Assembly (NCBI GenBank): GCA_002393555.1
Contig: DGSP01000086.1
Location: 1,957 to 23,047, forward strand
Direction: 5' to 3'
DNA length: 21,091 nucleotides
From: Prevotellaceae bacterium UBA4359
GTDB taxonomy: Bacteria > Bacteroidota > Bacteroidia > Bacteroidales > Bacteroidaceae
Shown here: positions 14,780-21,091 of the stretch, piece after piece
Layout of the letters: each line of letters opens with the position of its first letter
Numbering within the stretch: the stretch's first letter is position 1
Translations under genes and position numbers: made by a program
Notes under the pieces: model-generated
The model's database searches: none
Told to the model about the DNA's origin: nothing
The model's input: the letters and a program-made list of their open reading frames with translations, nothing else

Positions 14780-16111
14780 CTATAGTTTTTTTCTGATGAC
14801 GATGCGGAAGCCGACGGTGGGGGACTTGGCGTTGGTGTCGAAGCCTTGGCGTGAGGAAATGGTCACGTCTGTACTGGGCGAATTGTAGTTGCCTCCACAG
14901 AGGGTGAAGAGACCTTTCTGGTCGTAGGCTGTGTTGCAGAGTTCGCTCACGTTGCCGCTCATGTCGAAGAGGTCGAGCCAGTTGGGGGCCAGCCCTTGCT
15001 GTCCGTCGCTGGGGTGGGGGTGTCCGTTGGAGTTGTCCTGATACCATGCCACCTCGTCGGCCTTGTCGCTGCCGGCATAGAGGGTCGTCTCGTGGTAGGA
15101 ACCTCCGTGGGCGGCATATTCCCATTCTTCGGCAGAGGGAAGACCAATCGTGAGGTTGGTCATGGGCGTGGGGTTCGTTTCGCTTGGATTGCCCAGTTCG
15201 TGCAGTAACATGTAGATGTCGCCATACGATACATCGGTCTTGGGCATGTGGCTTTGGCTTTCGTCGAAGAGGGTGTCTTTGATGCTATACCATTGTCCAA
15301 CGGTGAACTCGAATTGGCTCATCCAGAGGGCGTCGGGACGCACGGTCGCCATGTTGGTGAGCAGGGTGTCGATGGTGCGCATCTGCTCAGCGGTCAGGTC
15401 GGGACGTAACTGCAGGGCGAACTGTTTGTGCCGCTCCTGAATGTCGGTGCGCAGTTGCTGGAGGGAGGCTTTTTCTGCCTCGATTCTGTCTTTGTCTATA
15501 TGGTGTCGCACCAGCCACGCACATTCTCCCAGCACGGCCAGCACGACGATGGTGACACCGATGATGGTGAACCACTTCATGATGCGGTTGCGCCGGTCGA
15601 TTTTCTGGAGTGTCTCTTTGGCTCCTTTGTAGTCGTCATCTACGTGTCCTTCCTGTTGGCGTGTTCCAATTTTGGGGACGATTCTATCCTGTATCATCAG
15701 GTCGATAGTCACTCCCAGGGCTTGGCCGAAGTCTATCTCGGAGTGTTGGATTTCGCAGGCTACGTTGTGGATGGCTTCTGGCACATCGGCTTTGATGCCA
15801 TTGAATTTCTTGTCGGGGTTGATGGGGATGAAGTTCTTTTGTTCCTGTATGGCAAGAAGAATTTCTTCGCGCACCCAGTCATCGGCATTGGCACAACGCT
15901 CCATTGCGCCTTCTGAGAGCACCAGCATGAAAATGGGGGCCTCGTGGATGGCGGCCTTGATGCGTTTGCCAAAGACTCCGTCTCGCAGTTCGTCGTAGTC
16001 GAGGAAGACGCGGTAGCCTCGTTGTGCGAGCATGAGTTGCAGGATGCGGGCATATTGTGCTCCTCCATCTCGTCGGTAACTGATGAAAATGTCGTATTTC
16101 TCGGTTTTCAT
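14780..16111 (-). CDS. Membrane TIR / FGE-like (SUMF1-fold) sensor protein
   Basis: 443 residues. An N-terminal TIR domain (about 5-145) starts YDIFISYRRDGG and has FLDYDELRDG (36-45). The putative NADase Glu is E83 in DDWVREE, in the same place as the SARM1-type WxxxE. One membrane helix (about 180-201) follows an RRNR patch, giving cytoplasmic TIR and external C-terminus. The outer part has a short coiled stretch, then an FGE-sulfatase-like (C-type-lectin-related) domain (about 260-443) with LPSAEEWEYAAHGG, FDMSGNVSELC and a CGGNYN...VGFRIV ending. The position of the catalytic Cys of true formylglycine-generating enzymes appears to be Ser411, so ligand binding is likelier than catalysis. 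It is the first gene of the block, with a candidate promoter immediately upstream. Similar TIR-FGE fusions occur in Bacteroidota. Confidence 0.92.
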   Translation of the reverse strand: MKTEKYDIFISYRRDGGAQYARILQLMLAQRGYRVFLDYDELRDGVFGKRIKAAIHEAPIFMLVLSEGAMERCANADDWVREEILLAIQEQKNFIPINPDKKFNGIKADVPEAIHNVACEIQHSEIDFGQALGVTIDLMIQDRIVPKIGTRQQEGHVDDDYKGAKETLQKIDRRNRIMKWFTIIGVTIVVLAVLGECAWLVRHHIDKDRIEAEKASLQQLRTDIQERHKQFALQLRPDLTAEQMRTIDTLLTNMATVRPDALWMSQFEFTVGQWYSIKDTLFDESQSHMPKTDVSYGDIYMLLHELGNPSETNPTPMTNLTIGLPSAEEWEYAAHGGSYHETTLYAGSDKADEVAWYQDNSNGHPHPSDGQQGLAPNWLDLFDMSGNVSELCNTAYDQKGLFTLCGGNYNSPSTDVTISSRQGFDTNAKSPTVGFRIVIRKKL

Positions 16112-16159
16112 ATCATCTTTAGGTTAGTTTCAAATCCTTTTGAGGTTAGTTTGTGTGGG

Positions 16160-16167
16160 CAAAGGTA
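16160..16167 (-). promoter_or_regulatory. Candidate -7 box for the minus-strand gene block
   Basis: On the minus strand the sequence reads TACCTTTG, a full match to the Bacteroidota -7 consensus TAnnTTTG. It would start a transcript with a leader of about 40 nt before the TIR-FGE ATG at 16111. No TTTG box lies at the usual 19-21 nt spacing, so the promoter is only half supported. The surrounding sequence contains two A8 runs. Confidence 0.5.
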
Positions 16168-16268
16168 AAAAAAAGGAATGAATGATGTGTTATTTTTTGC
16201 AAAAAAAATGTAAAAAAGGTTGCGAGGGGTTGGAATCGTGTGTTTTTTCTCATTTTCTTCCAGTTTTT

Positions 16269-16300
16269 CTTGTGGGGAAAGAAAATAGTGTGTATTTTTG
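16269..16300 (+). promoter_or_regulatory. Candidate promoter of the alcohol dehydrogenase gene
   Basis: CTTG at 16269-16272 (one mismatch to the -33 TTTG) and TATTTTTG at 16293-16300 (full match to TAnnTTTG) are 20 nt apart, the usual Bacteroidota spacing. The predicted start would give a leader of about 25 nt to the ATG at 16333. Confidence 0.5.
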
Positions 16301-16332
16301 GGGCATTAAAAAATAGAAAATGTACATTTGAT

Positions 16333-17520
16333 ATGAAGGATTTCTCGTTTTATGCACCCACGGAAGTGGTGTTTGGCCGCGAGTCGGAAGAACAGGTGGC
16401 CCAGTTGGTGAAGAAGTATGGTGGCACAAAGGTGCTGGTACACTATGGCGGCGAGAGCGCACGGCGTTCGGGTCTGCTGGATAAGGTGTGCCGACTGCTC
16501 GACGAGGGCGGTGTACCCTTCGAGATGCTGGGCGGTGTGGTGCCGAATCCGAGGCTGACAAAGGTGAAGGAAGGCATTGCACTGTGCAGGGAGAAGGGGA
16601 TTGACTTCATTCTGGCTGTGGGCGGAGGCAGTGTGATTGACTCGGCCAAGGCGATTGCCTACGGTGTGCCATACGAGGGCGATGTGTGGGATTTTTATGC
16701 CGGAAAGGCACAGCCCACGGTGTGTCTGCCTGTGGCGAGTGTGCTGACCATCCCGGCTGCCGGCAGTGAGATGAGCGAGGCGAGTGTGGTGACGAACGAT
16801 GAGGGTGAGGGCTGGACGAAGTTGGGCTATTCGAACAACATCAGCCGCCCGAAGTTTGCCATCATGAACCCGGAGCGCACGTTCACGCTGCCAGCCTATC
16901 AGACGGCGGCGGGTGTGACCGACATCATGATGCACACGATGGAGCGTTATTTCAACCCCGATGGCGACATGACCGTGACGGATGCCATAGCCGAGGCACT
17001 GATGCGCACGATGAAGTCGTGTATCTTCGAGGTGCTGAAGAATCCTGAGGACTACAGAAACCGTGCTCAGATTATGTGGGCAGGCAGTCTGGCTCACAAC
17101 GACGTGACGGGCAACCGCACCAACGGCGATTGGGCCACCCACCAGATAGAGCATGAATTGAGTGCCATGTTCGACGTGACGCATGGGGCTGGCCTGGCAG
17201 TGGTGTGGCCCAGTTGGGCGCGCTATGTGATGAAGGAGAACGTGAGCCGTTTTGTGCGCTTTGCCGTGAATGTGGCAGGGGTGGAGAACGACTTCACCGA
17301 CCCCGAAGGGACGGCTCTGCGTGGCATTGCGGCGATGGAGCAGTTCTATCATGCCATCGGTATGCCGACGAGCATCCACGAACTGATTGGGCGCGATGTG
17401 ACTGACGAGGAGATTGAGGAAATGGCGCGTAAGTGTACTCGCAACCAGACGATTACGCAGGGTAAGTTTAAGACACTCCGCATGGCGGACATTGCTGAGA
17501 TTTACCGCATGGCGAGATGA
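16333..17520 (+). CDS. Iron-containing alcohol dehydrogenase (YqhD/BDH type)
   Basis: 395 residues. It reduces aldehydes or oxidises alcohols with NAD(P)H in the cytoplasm. Visible features: nucleotide-binding GGGSVIDSAK (97-106), an N-terminal HYGGESARRSG segment like the NADP-binding loop of YqhD/butanol dehydrogenases, and metal ligands D197 and H201 (GVTDIMMHTMERYF) plus H270 and H284 (ATHQIEHEL, THGAGLAVVWP). The length is normal for the family. The ATG at 16333 is chosen because family homology begins there (MKDFSFYAPTEVVFG); the 31 codons upstream encode a low-complexity, unlikely N-terminus. It is divergent from the TIR/CHAT block across a 221-nt intergenic region and has no obvious link to it. 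The substrate cannot be told from sequence. Confidence 0.95.
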   Translation: MKDFSFYAPTEVVFGRESEEQVAQLVKKYGGTKVLVHYGGESARRSGLLDKVCRLLDEGGVPFEMLGGVVPNPRLTKVKEGIALCREKGIDFILAVGGGSVIDSAKAIAYGVPYEGDVWDFYAGKAQPTVCLPVASVLTIPAAGSEMSEASVVTNDEGEGWTKLGYSNNISRPKFAIMNPERTFTLPAYQTAAGVTDIMMHTMERYFNPDGDMTVTDAIAEALMRTMKSCIFEVLKNPEDYRNRAQIMWAGSLAHNDVTGNRTNGDWATHQIEHELSAMFDVTHGAGLAVVWPSWARYVMKENVSRFVRFAVNVAGVENDFTDPEGTALRGIAAMEQFYHAIGMPTSIHELIGRDVTDEEIEEMARKCTRNQTITQGKFKTLRMADIAEIYRMAR

Positions 17521-17597
17521 TTTCCTCTATCTGCAAAGGAGTTGTAAAAGGAGTTAGGCAGAGTTTCTGAACCATGAATTAAAATAGAAAAAAAGTT

Positions 17598-20500
17598 ATG
17601 AAGCGATTACTACTTTTGATGTTTGGCATGACGCTGACATCGGCGCTGATGGCTGGTCCTGTGGATGAGGAGCAGGCCCGCCAGCAGGCACTGGAGTTCA
17701 TCAAAGGTAAGCAGTTTGCGGCATCGCGACGGGCGCAGGGCGAGAGTCCTGAGTTGTCGGTGGCGGTGAGCGGCGCGGCTTACCATGTGTTCAACGTGGG
17801 ACAGGGCGGAGGCTTTGTTGTGGTGAGTGGCAGCGACTGTGCGCCGGGTGTGCTGGGTTATGCCGAAAGCGGCACGTTCGATGCCGACCGGATGCCAGCC
17901 AACATGAAGGCTTGGCTACAGGGCTATGCCGACCAGGTGGAGTGGCTGGAGAAAGGCGGTGCCGAACCGACCTCGGTGGCTGCTGCTAACAGCCGCAGGG
18001 CCAGCGGAACCGTCAAGTCGCCCATCGCCCCACTCATTCAGACCGCGTGGGACCAGGACAATCCCTACAATCTCGATTGCCCCCTGTTCCTGAACGGTGC
18101 CAAAAGCGTGACGGGCTGTGTGGCCACAGCCATGGCGCAGGTGCTCTACTACGACTATCAGCAGGAGGGTTTCCCCGCAGGCACTACGAAAGAGATTCCT
18201 GCCTATCAGTGTGCAACGAACTGGGGTAGTCATGTGCAGGTGCCGTCTCAACCGGCCATCACTTTCGATTGGGCCAACATGAAGACCACCTACACGGGCA
18301 AGGAGGAATCTACCGATGCCAGTGCCAAGGCGGTGGCAGCCCTGCTGGCCCGCTGTGGCGCATCGGTCGGCATGGACTATGCTGATGGCGCGAATGGTGG
18401 TTCCAGCGCATCGATGTCGAGTGTGCCTCAGGCACTGAACACCTACTTCGGCTACGACCGCAGTGTGACCTATCTCAAGCGTGAGTTCTACACCACCGCC
18501 GAGTGGGAAGACCTCATCTATGCCGAACTGCTGGCGGGCCGCCCCGTGCTCTATGGCGGACAGTCGAGCGGCGGTGGCCATGCCTTTGTGTGTGATGGCT
18601 ATAGCGAAGACGGCTACTTCCACATCAACTGGGGCTGGAGCGGTGGCGGCAACTCCTATTTCCGCCTCTCGGTTCTCAATTCCCACACCCAGGGCATCGG
18701 GAGCAGCAGCAGTTATGACGGCTACACCATGAGCCAGGACATCGTGGTGGGCATTCAGAAGCCCTCGGGCAGTGTTGTGGAAGACGGACGGCTGGAGGTG
18801 ACGAAACTGGGGCTGTATGATGGAACTACCGCTACGGTGAACCGCTCGGTGTGGACATGGGTGAATTTCACTTATAAATTCATGAACAGTCAGGCTTACA
18901 CCAACAGTTATGACTTTGCCATCGGCCTCTTCGACGAGGAGGGCAACCTCGTGGCTGAGTCCAGCACCTCGAACGTGACAGATTTGGTCTTCAATGCATA
19001 CCAGTCGGGTTGGGGAAACAGGAGCATCAACCTGTCGGAGGCTGTGCTGCCCACGGGCAAGACCTACACGCTGAAGGCCATCAGCCGCATCAGCGACACC
19101 GAGGAGTGGGCACCGTGCCTCAACGCCGACAAATACTATATCAAGGCTGAAGGCACCTCTTCGTCCAAGGTGACGCTCACCGTGGTGGAGCCTGCCGCCA
19201 CGAACCTGGCCGTGTCGGGACTTCCGGCCACGGTTGCCTGTGTGAAGGACGAACTCACCACCATCGAAGCCACCATCACCAACAATGGCCCGGCCTATCA
19301 TGGTTCACTCTATCTGCTGGTCAGCGGCATGGACAAACCCCTGTCGGGCAACGGCATCAGCGTGGAGGCAGGCGAGAAGACCACCGCCACATTCTCCTTC
19401 AAATATACAGGCTCGGCACCCGTGGTGAAGACGCTCAAGATAGCCACCGACGAGGCTGGCACCAACGTCATCTGGACGGGAAGCCTGAACGTGACCGCTG
19501 CCATCACAGGAACCGATGCCCCCGAACTGACTTTCACGACCCAACTGAACGTGGATGGCGACAAGATTCTGGGCAATCAACTGAAAGCAGTGGTGACAGC
19601 CACCAATGCCACCGCCAGCAACTATGCGGGTTATGTCGTGCTGATGCTTTACAAGTGGGAAGGTGGTTCTGGCTCAGGCAAAGGAGCAGTCAAAGAAGTG
19701 ACAGTGCCAGCCCATTCTTCGGCCGATGTCGCCTTTGAGTATGATGTGGAGATAGGCGGACAGTATAGCATTGAGGTGCAATACAAGCATAATGGGGAAA
19801 GCATAAGTTTCAACAAAGAAGGGACCATCTATACGTATTACATCGCCAATCAAGTCGTCACCACACTCGCTGCTGATGGCACAGAGTCAAGAACGCTGGC
19901 CAGTGCCGACTTTGCCGTGCCTGCCGATGCCGTGGTGGTCGATTTGCGCGGTCAGGGCATCGTGACCTCCGTCACCCCCAATGCCAATCCCAACACGCTC
20001 TATCTGATGGACGATGTGCTCTTCACACCCGCAGGTCTCGAAAGTGCCAATGTGGTGAAGGGCTCGACCGCCAAACGCATCATCCTGACCGATGGCTATG
20101 GCTTCTACACACCCATCAACTTCACTGCCCAGCGGATTTCCTACCAGCGCACCTTCGCCCAGGGCCTCACCGCCGACTGGAAGGGTTGGAACACCATCGT
20201 GCTGCCGTTTGACGTGCAGACGGTTCAGGTTGATGGCGCATCCATCGACTGGTTCCGCAGCACGACCGACAAGGGCAAGCAGTTCTGGCTCTATGCCTTC
20301 ACGGGCGACGCTCCCGGCGAAGTCACCTTCAGCCATGCCAACGCGCTGCAGGCCTACACGCCCTACATCGTCAGTGTGCCGGGCAATGCCTGGGGCAGCA
20401 AGTATGACCTGACGGGCAAGACCATCACCTTCAAGGGTACGAATGCTGCCATCAAGGCTGAGACACCAGTGGCCCTCAGCGGAGCCAACTACATCTTCAA

Positions 20501-20828
20501 GGGCGGTCTGGGCCAACAGTCGCTCAGCAATGTCTATGCACTCGATGCCGAAGGCCAGAACTTCGCCATGACGGCCACTGCCACCGTGGCACCCTTCCGT
20601 GCCTACTTCGCACCATCTACACGCAGCACTCAGGCCACAGCCCTCAGCATCGCATTTGCCGATGGCAACGAGGCAACCGCCATCTCCGCACCCACAGCCG
20701 ACGGAACAGGCCGTGCGGCAACCGATGCGGTCTATAACCTGAGCGGACAGCAAGTGGGCACCCGCGCCCAGTGGGAGTCGCTGCCACGCGGCATCTACAT
20801 TGTGAACGGTAAGAAAATCAGCAAATAA
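17598..20828 (+). CDS. Secreted C10-family cysteine peptidase (streptopain/interpain-like)
   Basis: 1076 residues. A signal peptide (about 1-19, MKRLLLLMFGMTLTSALMAG) precedes a Spi-type inhibitory propeptide (about 20-140) containing GGGFVVVSGSD. The papain-like C10 domain (about 144-390) has catalytic C174 in SVTGCVATAMAQ and H328 in GGGHAFVCDGY, with the NWGWSGGGNSYF motif after it. The downstream ~480 residues hold Ig-like beta domains (about 545-635 is clearest) and a Prevotella-type region with GWNTIVLPFDV and AYTPYIVSVPG. The last 32 residues (VYNLSGQQV...LPRGIYIVNGKKISK) resemble a type IX secretion/sorting ending. Export to the surface or medium and protein degradation are expected, with autocatalytic removal of the propeptide. 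The gap from the dehydrogenase is 77 nt and contains AAAGGAGTT twice (17535, 17547). Confidence 0.95.
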   Translation: MKRLLLLMFGMTLTSALMAGPVDEEQARQQALEFIKGKQFAASRRAQGESPELSVAVSGAAYHVFNVGQGGGFVVVSGSDCAPGVLGYAESGTFDADRMPANMKAWLQGYADQVEWLEKGGAEPTSVAAANSRRASGTVKSPIAPLIQTAWDQDNPYNLDCPLFLNGAKSVTGCVATAMAQVLYYDYQQEGFPAGTTKEIPAYQCATNWGSHVQVPSQPAITFDWANMKTTYTGKEESTDASAKAVAALLARCGASVGMDYADGANGGSSASMSSVPQALNTYFGYDRSVTYLKREFYTTAEWEDLIYAELLAGRPVLYGGQSSGGGHAFVCDGYSEDGYFHINWGWSGGGNSYFRLSVLNSHTQGIGSSSSYDGYTMSQDIVVGIQKPSGSVVEDGRLEVTKLGLYDGTTATVNRSVWTWVNFTYKFMNSQAYTNSYDFAIGLFDEEGNLVAESSTSNVTDLVFNAYQSGWGNRSINLSEAVLPTGKTYTLKAISRISDTEEWAPCLNADKYYIKAEGTSSSKVTLTVVEPAATNLAVSGLPATVACVKDELTTIEATITNNGPAYHGSLYLLVSGMDKPLSGNGISVEAGEKTTATFSFKYTGSAPVVKTLKIATDEAGTNVIWTGSLNVTAAITGTDAPELTFTTQLNVDGDKILGNQLKAVVTATNATASNYAGYVVLMLYKWEGGSGSGKGAVKEVTVPAHSSADVAFEYDVEIGGQYSIEVQYKHNGESISFNKEGTIYTYYIANQVVTTLAADGTESRTLASADFAVPADAVVVDLRGQGIVTSVTPNANPNTLYLMDDVLFTPAGLESANVVKGSTAKRIILTDGYGFYTPINFTAQRISYQRTFAQGLTADWKGWNTIVLPFDVQTVQVDGASIDWFRSTTDKGKQFWLYAFTGDAPGEVTFSHANALQAYTPYIVSVPGNAWGSKYDLTGKTITFKGTNAAIKAETPVALSGANYIFKGGLGQQSLSNVYALDAEGQNFAMTATATVAPFRAYFAPSTRSTQATALSIAFADGNEATAISAPTADGTGRAATDAVYNLSGQQVGTRAQWESLPRGIYIVNGKKISK

Positions 20829-20832
20829 AGAA

Positions 20833-20838
20833 AGGAGG
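20833..20838 (+). promoter_or_regulatory. Strong Shine-Dalgarno AGGAGG
   Basis: AAAGGAGG ends 7 nt before the ATG at 20846 and within 10 nt of the peptidase stop codon. A full anti-Shine-Dalgarno match is unusual in Bacteroidota and supports translation of the small downstream frame. Confidence 0.8.
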
Positions 20839-20845
20839 ACAAACG

Positions 20846-21019
20846 ATGAAAAAGCAATATATCTCTCCTGCAATGGAACAACTGCAGTTGCAACCCATGA
20901 GTGTGATTCAGGTGAGTCTTCCATCCAGTCCTGGCACACCGGGAGTGAAGTCTGCACCCGAACGTTTCATGCTGATGGACGAAGAAGAAGCAATCAATGA
21001 GGAAGAGGAACTCTGGTAA
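20846..21019 (+). CDS. 57-residue acidic small protein downstream of C10 peptidase
   Basis: The frame runs from ATG to TAA and encodes 57 residues. It starts MKKQYISPAMEQLQLQP and ends in a highly acidic tail (MDEEEAINEEEELW). It has no signal peptide or membrane helix. Its start lies 17 nt after the peptidase stop and behind a perfect AGGAGG, so it is almost certainly translated and coupled to the peptidase. Small proteins beginning MKKxYxxP are familiar from Bacteroidales genomes, but I know no established function. An inhibitor or accessory of the peptidase is possible, since C10 peptidases often have neighbouring inhibitors; it does not visibly resemble the Spi propeptide or staphostatins. 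Confidence 0.8.
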   Translation: MKKQYISPAMEQLQLQPMSVIQVSLPSSPGTPGVKSAPERFMLMDEEEAINEEEELW

Positions 21020-21067
21020 GTTCCTCTCTGCACAGACCCTCTTTGTAACGTGAGTTTGGTGTAAAAA

Positions 21068-21082
21068 TTACGCCTTCGGCGG
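21068..21082 (+). repeat. 15-nt hairpin motif TTACGCCTTCGGCGG, copy 2
   Basis: This is identical to the reverse complement of 5645-5659. It lies 48 nt after the stop of the 57-residue protein, mirroring the 45-nt distance of the other copy. The window ends 9 nt later, so any following T-tract or further element cannot be seen. Confidence 0.5.
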
Positions 21083-21091
21083 ACGAAGAAA

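Noticed and set aside
14780..15350. Diversity-generating retroelement target, since FGE/C-type-lectin-fold domains are common targets.
   Set aside because: No reverse transcriptase, template repeat or adenine-rich variable copy of the C-terminal region was seen in the window. One outside the window cannot be excluded.
16323..16330. TACATTTG matching the -7 consensus just before the dehydrogenase ATG.
   Set aside because: A transcript from it would begin at or after the ATG at 16333; the box at 16293-16300 fits better.
16240..16332. Upstream ATG extending the alcohol dehydrogenase by 31 residues.
   Set aside because: The extension is Phe/Lys-rich, unlike the family N-terminus, and covers the candidate promoter.

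Overview
The window looks like chromosomal DNA of a Bacteroidales bacterium, most likely a Prevotella-type genus. The support is a C10 (streptopain/interpain-type) peptidase with the short C-terminal 'NLSGQQV...LPRGIYIVNGKK' ending typical of that group, TAnnTTTG-type -7 promoter boxes, mostly AT-rich start regions without Shine-Dalgarno sequences, and SIR2-TIR, CHAT and TIR-FGE architectures that are common in Bacteroidota. The species cannot be fixed from sequence alone.

Layout. Positions 1-573 hold no gene. They contain a small hairpin, an AT-rich inverted repeat (82-173) and a hairpin-rich, roughly 290-bp inverted-repeat element (226-516) that resembles a non-autonomous mobile or REP/MITE-like element. 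From 16111 down to 574 six genes lie on the minus strand with short gaps (38, 24, 40, 150 and 13 nt). In transcription order they are: a membrane TIR-TM-FGE-like protein, a small secreted protein, two large secreted CHAT (caspase/separase-like) proteins, a SIR2-like/TIR protein, and an nSTAND NTPase with a transmembrane helix, a coiled coil and 13 almost identical 43-residue WD40 repeats. Divergently, on the plus strand, are an iron-containing (YqhD/BDH-type) alcohol dehydrogenase (16333), a secreted C10 cysteine peptidase (17598) and a 57-residue acidic small protein (20846) with an unusually strong Shine-Dalgarno.

How it may work. The minus-strand block has the parts of an NTP-dependent conflict (immune or programmed-death) system: a STAND switch with a repeat sensor, two TIR proteins (candidate NAD+ hydrolases or nucleotide-signal makers), a SIR2-like module and two caspase-like proteases. 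Two features are unusual. First, the WD40 repeats differ from one another almost only at four positions each (4, 5, 7, 23 of 43). This is the pattern of a diversifying recognition surface, as in the fungal HET-E/HNWD allorecognition proteins. Second, predicted topology puts the WD40 array, the FGE-like domain and both CHAT proteins outside the cytoplasm, with the NTPase and TIR domains inside. I infer a trans-envelope recognition system; this is not demonstrated. The 150-nt gap at 5555-5704 may split the block into two transcription units. The plus-strand genes look like ordinary metabolic and secreted-protease functions, probably unrelated to the block.
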